From a virus: a stretch of 21,175 bases of DNA. The stretch spans positions 1 through 21,175 of the IMG/VR virus record IMGVR_UViG_3300042905_005706. One strand, written 5' to 3'. The position numbers and the translations under genes were made by a program. Positions 11,141 to 16,371 of this stretch are shown in pieces; positions within the stretch are counted from its first letter, which is position 1, and each line of letters opens with the position of its first letter. Under the pieces are notes generated by a model, which worked only from the letters and a program-made list of their open reading frames with translations, did not search any database and was not told the origin of the DNA.

Positions 11141-12035
11141 GTTTGGCTACCTTTCTCTTGGCGGCTTGGGCGGCTAATTCTGCCTCCGCCTTGTCCCACT
11201 CCTTTTGAAAGTCCGCCCACATGGCGTTTCGCTTCGCTTTGCGGGCTGCTCTCGCTTCCTCCTTGGCCTTGTCGGGGTTTTCCCAGTCAAACTTCCATTC
11301 TGTCTTTCGCAAGTAATTGTAGAGCCTTCCAGGCGTCTCGTTGCCCTTGACTCGTTTCAATGCGTATTCGACAAACCCGGAGTCGATCTGGAGCTGGTTG
11401 ACCGAAGCCAGAATCCCGTCTGCATCTGGGCCGAGAATCGACAGCACCTTGTCGCGGAGTCCGGGCGGAAATTTGGGAGCGATCAGCTTGGGTGAATCGA
11501 TCCGCACCGACCGCTGGGGCTGAGGCGGTTTTTCGTTTGAAGGTATTGGGGCGAGAAAATCATCCGGGCTGCTGCTGGTGATCGCACTCTTATCAGCACT
11601 AATACGACTGGTTGTACTCTTATTAAAACCATTGGTATTAATACCTATATAAGAGGGTGGTGTTTTTACCACCTTCAGAGAGTGGTGTTCTTGCCCCCCT
11701 CTGAGAGTGGTGTTTTCGCCACCTTCGGAAAAGCATGGCGTTTTGTCGGATGGCTCGATTATTGTTACTGTTACAACCGAACCTTTTCCCGGAACAACTT
11801 CTCGCGCCCGTTTGATCAGCCCAGCGTCTTCCAGTTCCCGGTAATGGTCTTTGATTCGATCTTCTGACATGCCTCTCAGCTTCGCCACTTTTGCGACCGT
11901 GGGCGTTTCGAACCAGCATCGATGCTGCTGATTGAAGAAGCTGTAGATTGCAAGAATGGTCAGCCTTGCACCATCAGATATGGGCGCATCGAACCAACCG
12001 TGAAACATTTTCGTGTAGCCCGCTGGGTTTCGCAC
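11133..12035 (-). CDS. Replication initiator-like winged-helix protein carrying the origin
   Basis: A 300-residue protein. I choose GTG at 12035, with AAGGAA seven bases upstream; an extension to 12167 would cross a terminator structure. Residues 10-100 form a winged helix: KMFHGWFDAPISDGARLTIL, then ETPTVAKVAKLRGMSEDRIK and HYRELEDAGLIKRAREVVPG, typical of phage and plasmid initiators that bind iterons. The middle (about 105-130) is encoded by three 25-bp repeats. The C-terminal third includes PGLRDKVLSILGPDADGI and GRLYNYLRKTEWKFDWENPD, then a long basic and Ala-rich helix. The layout of DNA-binding N-terminus, origin in the middle and partner gene next is like lambda O. Function is inferred from fold and context. 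Confidence 0.8.
   Translation of the reverse strand: MRNPAGYTKMFHGWFDAPISDGARLTILAIYSFFNQQHRCWFETPTVAKVAKLRGMSEDRIKDHYRELEDAGLIKRAREVVPGKGSVVTVTIIEPSDKTPCFSEGGENTTLRGGQEHHSLKVVKTPPSYIGINTNGFNKSTTSRISADKSAITSSSPDDFLAPIPSNEKPPQPQRSVRIDSPKLIAPKFPPGLRDKVLSILGPDADGILASVNQLQIDSGFVEYALKRVKGNETPGRLYNYLRKTEWKFDWENPDKAKEEARAARKAKRNAMWADFQKEWDKAEAELAAQAAKRKVAKHG
11634..11645. repeat. GGTATTAATACC palindrome in putative origin
   Basis: A perfect 12-bp palindrome at the edge of the iteron block, a member of the GGTATT/AATACC dyad family otherwise found upstream of genes. It may be a binding site shared by regulator and origin. Confidence 0.5.
11652..11726. repeat. Three 25-bp tandem iterons
   Basis: Copies at 11652-11676, 11677-11701 and 11702-11726, each containing GTGGTGTT and a pyrimidine-rich CC end, with exact 25-bp period. 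A decayed fourth copy may follow from 11727. Twenty-five is not a multiple of three, so the repeats encode three different peptides (such as EGGENTTLR, GGQEHHSL and KVVKTPPS). The conservation therefore acts on DNA. GGTG and CACC arms give each copy partial dyad symmetry. Confidence 0.8.
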
Positions 12036-12045
12036 TTTTCTTTCC

Positions 12046-12073
12046 TTGTATTTACCGTATCTTTTTGTATAAT
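12046..12073 (+). promoter_or_regulatory. Sigma-70-like promoter for short divergent RNA
   Basis: TTGTAT (12046-12051), 16-bp spacer, TATAAT (12068-12073) followed by G, on the plus strand. The -10 box is perfect. It points away from the initiator gene, whose start at 12035 is 11 bp to the left. Confidence 0.65.
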
Positions 12074-12079
12074 GAAGTG

Positions 12080-12129
12080 ACGCATGTTCTTTCCGCCTCG
12101 CAGTAATTCGAATACTGCGGGGTTTTTTT
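12080..12129 (+). ncRNA. Predicted ~50-nt small RNA upstream of the initiator gene
   Basis: A short plus-strand unit with the promoter above, about 50 nt of sequence and a strong intrinsic terminator. No reading frame of note is present. It is antisense to the leader of the minus-strand initiator transcript, if that transcript starts upstream. Its position and length recall lambda OOP RNA, which starts next to gene O and runs away from it, and also countertranscribed RNAs that limit initiator synthesis in plasmids. Expression is predicted, not shown. Confidence 0.55.
12096..12129 (+). terminator. Strong intrinsic terminator on the plus strand
   Basis: CCTCGCAGTA, loop ATTCGAA, TACTGCGGGG, then seven T. 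Ten paired bases with one wobble. No plus-strand coding gene lies upstream, so it must serve the short RNA. On the minus strand the same hairpin is followed by no T-run. Confidence 0.8.
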
Positions 12130-12241
12130 ATATCTTGCCGCTCAGAACACGCCTTGTTCCGATACACATTGGATCGTTGCCCGAAAGGTCAATGAGGGCC
12201 GCCACGACAAGAAGCTGCAACCTGGAGAGTCCCGTTTTATA
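12130..12241. other. Spacer between initiator leader and upstream gene
   Basis: No gene or clear promoter is seen. The sequence is the probable 5' leader region of the initiator transcript, if it is not made by read-through from the operon upstream. A weak resemblance to the 19-bp element (TATCGGAACAAGG on the minus strand near 12145-12157) is too poor to count. Confidence 0.4.
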
Positions 12242-12598
12242 CTAATTATCCTTAGTGTCTTGGTCAATACTGTCACCAACAAGCTTAAGTATTGAGTCAA
12301 TTAATTTGTCGGCTTCTCGAACTGACGGCACATTGATGGCGGTAATATTCCAGCCATCAACAATAACGGCGAATATCTCTTTCTGGTTATTGCTTCGCAG
12401 TGCGATTGCGCCGCATATTTCCATTCTGTTCTTTGTAAATTGCCGCGAAACAACTTTGCCGAGGATTCTGGCAAACATGTTTGATACCGATTTGTCTGCG
12501 TATTTCCTGGAAGGCATTAACAATGTGCCCTTATACGCATAAAAATCAAACACGTACTCGACATAGCCGCGAGAGTAGATTGCTGGAACTCCTGCCAT
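12242..12598 (-). CDS. Hypothetical phage protein
   Basis: A 118-residue protein. ATG at 12598 with AAGGGG eight bases upstream; it begins 1-2 bases from the end of the preceding gene. A beta-rich fold is suggested: VPAIYSRGYVEYVFDFYAYK, then MEICGAIALRSNNQKEIFAV and IVDGWNITAINVPSV, with a C-terminal helix ADKLIDSILKLVGDSID. No known family seen. Probably the last gene of the operon that starts with the 14066 gene. Confidence 0.72.
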   Translation of the reverse strand: MAGVPAIYSRGYVEYVFDFYAYKGTLLMPSRKYADKSVSNMFARILGKVVSRQFTKNRMEICGAIALRSNNQKEIFAVIVDGWNITAINVPSVREADKLIDSILKLVGDSIDQDTKDN

Positions 12599-12599
12599 C

Positions 12600-12875
12600 T
12601 CATTGCCCCTTATCTTTAAATGTTCTTCTGTATCGCCTTCTTGCTTCCTTTTCACGATCAACAATCAGGTGAGCAAATACAAAACTGGCGGCCTTGCTTG
12701 TCACTTTTTCGTATCGCCTGAGCAGCATGTCCATCGACTGAACTTGCAGGGAAGCTATCGGAACTGTCTTTTTTATGCCTGGCGGAATGGATTCTATTTC
12801 AGCCAGCGGATGTTTCAGGCTGGTGACGGCCCAGAGGCGACCGTCACCCTTGACCTTTACGATGTCACCGTCCAT
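12600..12875 (-). CDS. Hypothetical small basic protein
   Basis: A 91-residue protein. ATG at 12875, 2 bases after the stop of the annealing-protein-like gene. The start MDGDIVKVKGDGRLWAVTSL has the feel of a small SH3/KOW-type beta barrel ('GDIVKVKG.GRLW.V'), followed by a basic helical tail (REKEARRRYRRTFKDKGQ). This may bind nucleic acid. Its place behind a recombination gene suggests an accessory role. Function not assigned. Confidence 0.72.
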   Translation of the reverse strand: MDGDIVKVKGDGRLWAVTSLKHPLAEIESIPPGIKKTVPIASLQVQSMDMLLRRYEKVTSKAASFVFAHLIVDREKEARRRYRRTFKDKGQ

Positions 12876-12877
12876 GA

Positions 12878-13735
12878 TCAGTACGTCCCGGCATACTCTT
12901 CGCTAGCGGAATTAAGCCGCATCGCAAGATCAGATGCCGTGCGTATCATCGCGTCCTTGTCAGCCTGTTCTGATCCCTCATAGCAGCGTCCAAGTGCCGC
13001 TCCCTTGTCCTTCCACGTGGCCGCTTCCAAGGGGCCAAGCTCGTCCATGTAGTACGGTTTAACGACCTGAAACAATTCCTCGGTAAATGTCGGGAACGAG
13101 AGGCCGTTTTTCTCCACAATATTCTTGATCATAACTCCGAACTTCGGCCCTGAGCTGGCAGCAGCAGGGGCAGGAGCCGGGCTTTCCGGGCTCGGAAGCG
13201 ACTTTGTGACCGGCTCGGTTTCAACAGCGCGGGTCTCAGTTTCGACCTTGCGGGCTTGCGGAATCGTCTCGACTTCGGTTTCATCGAGCATCCCAAGGCC
13301 GCATAAAGATAGCGTAAGACGCCTTTTAGCTTTCGTCTCAGCCTTGAGGTAAGCATTCGCAAGACCCTCTCCTTTGAGTCCACCCAAATACACTGCACCG
13401 CTGGCGACGTCCATACGGCCAGTCTTGTCCTGGCCCTTGACGATGACTGTAAGAACATCGCCGTTTATCTGCTGTTCCATGTCCATCACAGAAACACCGT
13501 ACACTCGGCGAAGCTGCTCAGCACAGTTGCGGTTGGCATACAGGGTCAGTTTGTTATTCAGAACGATATAGTCAAAGGGCTTGGTGAGCGGATTCAGCCC
13601 GAGGCTGTCGCAAACCTGCCGATAGTAAATAGCTCGCTGGTCGTGCGTGAGCTTGGAGAGATCGCCGCCGATCAGCACTCGCTCAATCTCGCCGTACTCA
13701 TTCGACTGCGTAGTTGGCTGTATGTCCTGATTCAT
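12878..13735 (-). CDS. Putative single-strand annealing / recombination protein
   Basis: A 285-residue protein. ATG at 13735 with AAAGGT eight bases upstream (GTG at 13756 is the alternative). Residues 28-75 read LTHDQRAIYYRQVCDSLGLN, then NPLTKPFDYIVLNNKLTLYA and NRNCAEQLRRVYGVSV; later GAVYLGGLKGEGLANAYLKA and ETKAKRRLTLSLCGLGMLDE. These motifs occur in a common phage family in the position of RecT/Erf-type annealing proteins. A Pro/Ala/Ser linker (about residues 178-200) joins a C-terminal helical domain. It is the likely partner of the YqaJ exonuclease, but the two genes are 7 kb apart, which is unusual. A 19-bp element lies 71 bp upstream. Confidence 0.78.
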   Translation of the reverse strand: MNQDIQPTTQSNEYGEIERVLIGGDLSKLTHDQRAIYYRQVCDSLGLNPLTKPFDYIVLNNKLTLYANRNCAEQLRRVYGVSVMDMEQQINGDVLTVIVKGQDKTGRMDVASGAVYLGGLKGEGLANAYLKAETKAKRRLTLSLCGLGMLDETEVETIPQARKVETETRAVETEPVTKSLPSPESPAPAPAAASSGPKFGVMIKNIVEKNGLSFPTFTEELFQVVKPYYMDELGPLEAATWKDKGAALGRCYEGSEQADKDAMIRTASDLAMRLNSASEEYAGTY

Positions 13736-14066
13736 TGTCGTCACCTTTCTTTTCACTGTCTGTTACTGTTAGGTTTTCTGCCGTTTCCGGCTCGTCTGCA
13801 ATCAGCTTGCCGAAGCTGTCGAGGACTCCAATATCTAAAATGAGATTGGGTCTATCCCGCTCGATCAGCTTCCTGTTCTGGTAATCAATCGCGAAGTAAT
13901 GCGTTTTCTTGCCGGTCAGCGTGACAATCGACGGCCGATAGTTCGATTGCAATAAAATCGAAAAGAAATCGCTTTCAAAGGCCGCCCAATGCGAATTGAA
14001 ATACTTGCCCATATCCTCAAGGTGATCAGCCATTCGCATCAGCTCGCCAGATCGTTCTGCCAGCAT
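13698..14066 (-). CDS. Hypothetical phage protein
   Basis: A 122-residue protein. ATG at 14066 with AAAGGAG six bases upstream. The N-terminal helix is MLAERSGELMRMADHLEDMG; a beta-rich middle follows (FFSILLQSNYRPSIVTLTGK, HYFAIDYQNRKLIERDRPNL), then an acidic disordered tail (ETAENLTVTDSEKKGDDNES). It overlaps the start of the annealing-protein-like gene by 38 bases, so the tail is the part that carries the next gene's ribosome site and 19-bp element. No function assigned. Confidence 0.72.
   Translation of the reverse strand: MLAERSGELMRMADHLEDMGKYFNSHWAAFESDFFSILLQSNYRPSIVTLTGKKTHYFAIDYQNRKLIERDRPNLILDIGVLDSFGKLIADEPETAENLTVTDSEKKGDDNESGHTANYAVE
13806..13824 (-). promoter_or_regulatory. 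19-bp upstream element, copy 8
   Basis: Plus strand CTTGCCGAAGCTGTCGAGG, 71 bp upstream of the ATG at 13735 and inside the upstream gene (LDSFGKLIADE). It is the rightmost copy; none is seen from 13825 to the end of the window. Confidence 0.65.
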
Positions 14067-14078
14067 TGTCACTCCTTT

Positions 14079-14118
14079 AAGAAAAGCAGGGCCGGAGTTT
14101 AAATACCCTGGCCCTGCT
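14079..14118 (-). terminator. Intrinsic terminator after the ribbon-helix-helix-like gene
   Basis: On the minus strand AGCAGGGCC, a 16-base loop containing ATTTAAA, GGCCCTGCT, then TTTTCTT. Perfect 9-bp GC-rich stem. It would end the short transcript from the promoter at 14409-14437. Confidence 0.75.
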
Positions 14119-14149
14119 CACCCCCCCCAATCAAAGAATCATCCGGTCA

Positions 14150-14350
14150 TCAAACGGCGACAGGGCCATTAAAGATCTGATTCTTTACAGATTCCGGCTG
14201 ATCCAACGCCCAGATCAGAGCGCGAGAAACCAGCTTGGTTGCAGAGATGTCTGTGACTCTGGACACGCTGCCCGCGACTACTTGCCGCTTCTGCTCGTCA
14301 AAAACTTTGGCGTGTTGCTCTGGTGTCAGCTTGACTGTGATTGAACTCAT
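14150..14350 (-). CDS. Small ribbon-helix-helix-like regulator candidate
   Basis: A 66-residue protein. ATG at 14350 with AAGGAG 12 bases upstream. MSSITVKLTPEQHAKVFDEQ gives a short strand then a helix, with ATKLVSRALIWALDQ as a second helix, fitting a ribbon-helix-helix or related dimer. It has its own sigma-70-type promoter and terminator, and 15-bp direct repeats overlap its -10 box, which would suit autoregulation. Facing away from int and a small plus-strand gene, it is the best candidate in the window for a lysogeny-region regulator, but no HTH repressor or integrase-control motif is proven. Confidence 0.65.
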   Translation of the reverse strand: MSSITVKLTPEQHAKVFDEQKRQVVAGSVSRVTDISATKLVSRALIWALDQPESVKNQIFNGPVAV

Positions 14351-14408
14351 TACTTTGAAATACTCCTTGCTTGTTGAGAAATAGCATCGCCCTGTGCGAT
14401 ACACTTTT

Positions 14409-14437
14409 ACTCTATTTACTCTAAAAGTACTTGTCAA
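14409..14437 (-). promoter_or_regulatory. Sigma-70-like promoter with direct-repeat operator
   Basis: On the minus strand TTGACA (14432-14437), 17-bp spacer, TAGAGT (14409-14414). The plus strand ACTCTATTTACTCTA (14409-14423) is a direct repeat of ACTCTA with 9-bp period covering the -10 region, a plausible repressor site. It serves the gene starting at 14350. Confidence 0.65.
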
Positions 14438-14495
14438 CAATTAAGTAAGAAAATTTTCCGTTCCCTTTTGTATTGACAGCGATATAATTGATTAA

Positions 14496-14517
14496 CCTGT
14501 CGCAACGTCGCGGCAGG
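14496..14517 (+). other. Hairpin in leader of plus-strand gene
   Basis: CCTGTCGC, loop AACGTC, GCGGCAGG, eight pairs with one wobble, 21 bp before the ATG at 14538. It could mask or shape the leader. TTGACA lies near 14474 upstream, but no good -10 follows. Confidence 0.4.
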
Positions 14518-14537
14518 GCTATTCATAGGGGGATTGT

Positions 14538-14789
14538 ATGGCAACAGCAGACACGCCAAAACCAGACAGTGCAACTCGTCTGGTCGCAAACTCGATTTCT
14601 CCGGTGTGCCGCAGGGTAAAAATAATGGCGGCACAACAGGTTCATCGTGGCAACGATGGCACGCTTCAGGAATTTATCAACTATGTGCTTCTTGGCTTAT
14701 CTCAGGAGAAGCAGGATGTCATTGATAAATACTTTGATCGCGGTGAAGCCATCTGGCAAGAAATGCTTGCCGGAAAGATTACCAAATGA
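14538..14789 (+). CDS. Hypothetical protein upstream of attP and int
   Basis: An 83-residue protein, one of only two plus-strand genes. ATG at 14538 with GGGGGA six bases upstream. Sequence MATADTPKPDSATRLVANSI, then VCRRVKIMAAQQVHRG and LQEFINYVLLGLSQEKQDVI, DKYFDRGEAIWQEMLAG. Helical, with no clear HTH. By position beside int and opposite a small regulator it could be an excisionase or int-region regulator, but motif support is lacking. Its stop lies 17 bp from the att core. Confidence 0.7.
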   Translation: MATADTPKPDSATRLVANSISPVCRRVKIMAAQQVHRGNDGTLQEFINYVLLGLSQEKQDVIDKYFDRGEAIWQEMLAGKITK

Positions 14790-14806
14790 TAACAGTTCAC
14801 TCGGTA

Positions 14807-14862
14807 GGGCTTAAAACCCGCTTCGAATCAGAAGGTTGCAGGTTCGAGTCCTGCCGAGTGCA
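14807..14862 (+). other. attP core: 3' part of tRNA-Leu(UAA)
   Basis: GGG, loop CTTAAAA, CCC is the anticodon arm core with anticodon TAA (loop T33, purine 37). CTTC-GAATCA-GAAG is a class II variable arm. GCAGG, TTCGAGT, CCTGC is a perfect T arm, then CGAGTGC and discriminator A. The D arm and the true 5' half are missing, so this is not a working tRNA. It is the segment that restores a host tRNA-Leu on integration. Crossover in the anticodon loop is a known site class for tyrosine integrases. int begins 77 bp away. Confidence 0.85.
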
Positions 14863-14938
14863 TTGTTAGCTTGCCTTGAATTTGTGTTTTATATTGCCTC
14901 TTGTACAGACGACATCTGAGATCTGACAAGAGAATAAA

Positions 14939-16126
14939 ATGGTAGGCTACCAAAGAATCGTCGAATTTACCGTTATGGGACGACATAAAATTGCTATGCC
15001 GAACTACCTTCTGCACCGGCCAACAGGCCAGGCGAGGGTGATTATGAACGGCCGCACAATATATCTTGGTAAGTATGGTAGTCCAGAAAGTCAGGCAAAA
15101 TATCAACAAATTCTGGCACACGTTATGGCTGTAGGCGATCTTCCGGTCATACCGGAAGAATCGATTCTTATTGCCAACCTCGCTGCCCAGTATATCGCCG
15201 CACTCAGGCATGACAATAAAACCGAATCCAACGAACCAGACCAGCAGGAGCGTGGACTGCGAGAACTGGTATTATTGTTTGGTACTCTACCAGCGGAAGA
15301 TTTTACACCAAGTAAACTGATCGCCTTGAGAGCCAAGTGGATTAACAAGCCGCTCGCAAGAGCGACCGTGAATATGTATCACAGCTATGTGATCCGCTGC
15401 TTCCAGTGGGGAGTGGAACAAGAGCTGGTGCCGGCCGATGTCTGGGTCACACTGAAATCAGTTCGCAGGGTCACGGAGTCGAAAGTCATGAAACCGAGAA
15501 AGCTGGTTGAACCGGTGGCGTGGGAGTCTGTGGAGGCGATTCGCCCGTTTGTCTCGTCGGTCGTCTGGGATGCGGTGCAGGTGCAGTGGCTCACCGGAAT
15601 GCGGGCGTCGGAGGTGCTGACCATGACACCGGGCCAGATCGACCGCTCAGACTGGAGCTATCGGCCATCAAGGCATAAGACCGGGTATCGAGGCAAGAAG
15701 CGGGTCGTTTTCCTCGGGCCGCAAGCCCAGAAGATCATAGCGGACTATCTGGATCGACCAGACAGCTCACCCCTGTTCTCGCCCAAAGAAGCTCAGGCAG
15801 AGCGACTGAGGACGATGCGGGAGCGACGCAAGAGCAAAGTGCAGCCATCGCAGATAGACCGATCGAAAGACGATCCGCAGAAGACGCCGGGCGACCAATA
15901 TACAGCCGCTTCTTACGGAAAAGCGATCCGAAAGGCTTGCAAGCGGGCGGGAATTGAACCGTGGGGCACGCATCAGCTTCGACATGCGGCTGCAACCCGG
16001 TTCAGGCAAAGCTACGGGCTGGACGCAACGCAGGCGGCACTTGGGCATTCGCACGCAAAAGTCACCGAGATCTATGCCGACCTGGATCTTTCGAAGGCTC
16101 GCAAGATTGCCGACGAGATCGGTTAA
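14939..16126 (+). CDS. int: Tyrosine recombinase / phage integrase
   Basis: A 395-residue integrase that recombines attP with the host tRNA-Leu gene. ATG at 14939 with AAGAGA upstream; an inner ATG at 14975 is possible. The N-terminal part (about 15-70) is an arm-binding type region (HRPTGQARVIMNGRTIYLGK), then a core-binding helical domain (about 75-175). The catalytic domain has Arg222 in LTGMRASEVLTM, HQLRHAAATRF with His345 and Arg348, LGHSHAKVTEIYADL with His370 and the nucleophile Tyr379. All key residues are present, so it should be active. The stop overlaps the stop of the facing gene in one TTAA. Codon use is like its neighbours. Confidence 0.95.
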   Translation: MVGYQRIVEFTVMGRHKIAMPNYLLHRPTGQARVIMNGRTIYLGKYGSPESQAKYQQILAHVMAVGDLPVIPEESILIANLAAQYIAALRHDNKTESNEPDQQERGLRELVLLFGTLPAEDFTPSKLIALRAKWINKPLARATVNMYHSYVIRCFQWGVEQELVPADVWVTLKSVRRVTESKVMKPRKLVEPVAWESVEAIRPFVSSVVWDAVQVQWLTGMRASEVLTMTPGQIDRSDWSYRPSRHKTGYRGKKRVVFLGPQAQKIIADYLDRPDSSPLFSPKEAQAERLRTMRERRKSKVQPSQIDRSKDDPQKTPGDQYTAASYGKAIRKACKRAGIEPWGTHQLRHAAATRFRQSYGLDATQAALGHSHAKVTEIYADLDLSKARKIADEIG

Positions 16127-16371
16127 ACCTGCCGGTTTTCCTGAATGAATTTCAGCTCGTCCTGCAACTTGCGAATTTCAAATCGCAGGTCACTCTCGAT
16201 GGTATCGCGGCGAACCTTTTCTGCCTTGCCAGCCTCGACCAGAGCGGTAATTGTTTTGTGGCAGTCTTTGATTGCTTTTCGCTGCGTTTCAATTTCAACA
16301 CTTCTTACCCGACTGAAAACAACATTGCAGCCGCACTCGGGGCATTTAACAGTCGTTTTTGGAATACTCAT
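16123..16371 (-). CDS. Small zinc-knuckle and coiled-coil protein
   Basis: An 82-residue protein. It begins MSIPKTTVKCPECGCNVVFS, with one CPEC pair plus another Cys as half of a possible zinc ribbon. A long coiled coil follows (EIETQRKAIKDCHKTITALV, then IRKLQDELKFIQENRQ). ATG at 16371 overlaps the methyltransferase stop by 4 bases (ATGA type), so translation is coupled. The role is unknown; dimerisation through the coiled coil would bring two metal sites together. Confidence 0.75.
   Translation of the reverse strand: MSIPKTTVKCPECGCNVVFSRVRSVEIETQRKAIKDCHKTITALVEAGKAEKVRRDTIESDLRFEIRKLQDELKFIQENRQV

Larger units (their letters stand above)
11575..11750. other. Putative phage replication origin inside the initiator gene
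   Basis: Three 25-bp iterons (11652-11726) lie beside an A/T-rich stretch on their plus-strand left side (about 11575-11650) that includes the palindrome GGTATTAATACC. Iterons next to an A/T-rich unwinding zone within the coding middle of an initiator gene is the layout of lambda ori. No experiment supports this here. Confidence 0.6.

Noticed and set aside
12036-12167. N-terminal extension of the initiator to 12167
   Set aside because: It would translate across the promoter and terminator of the short plus-strand RNA; the GTG at 12035 has a proper ribosome site and the winged-helix domain begins just after it.
14828-15211. 127-codon minus-strand frame ending GLEPATF
   Set aside because: This ending is the well-known false frame made by reading the opposite strand of a tRNA T arm; the rest is antisense to int.
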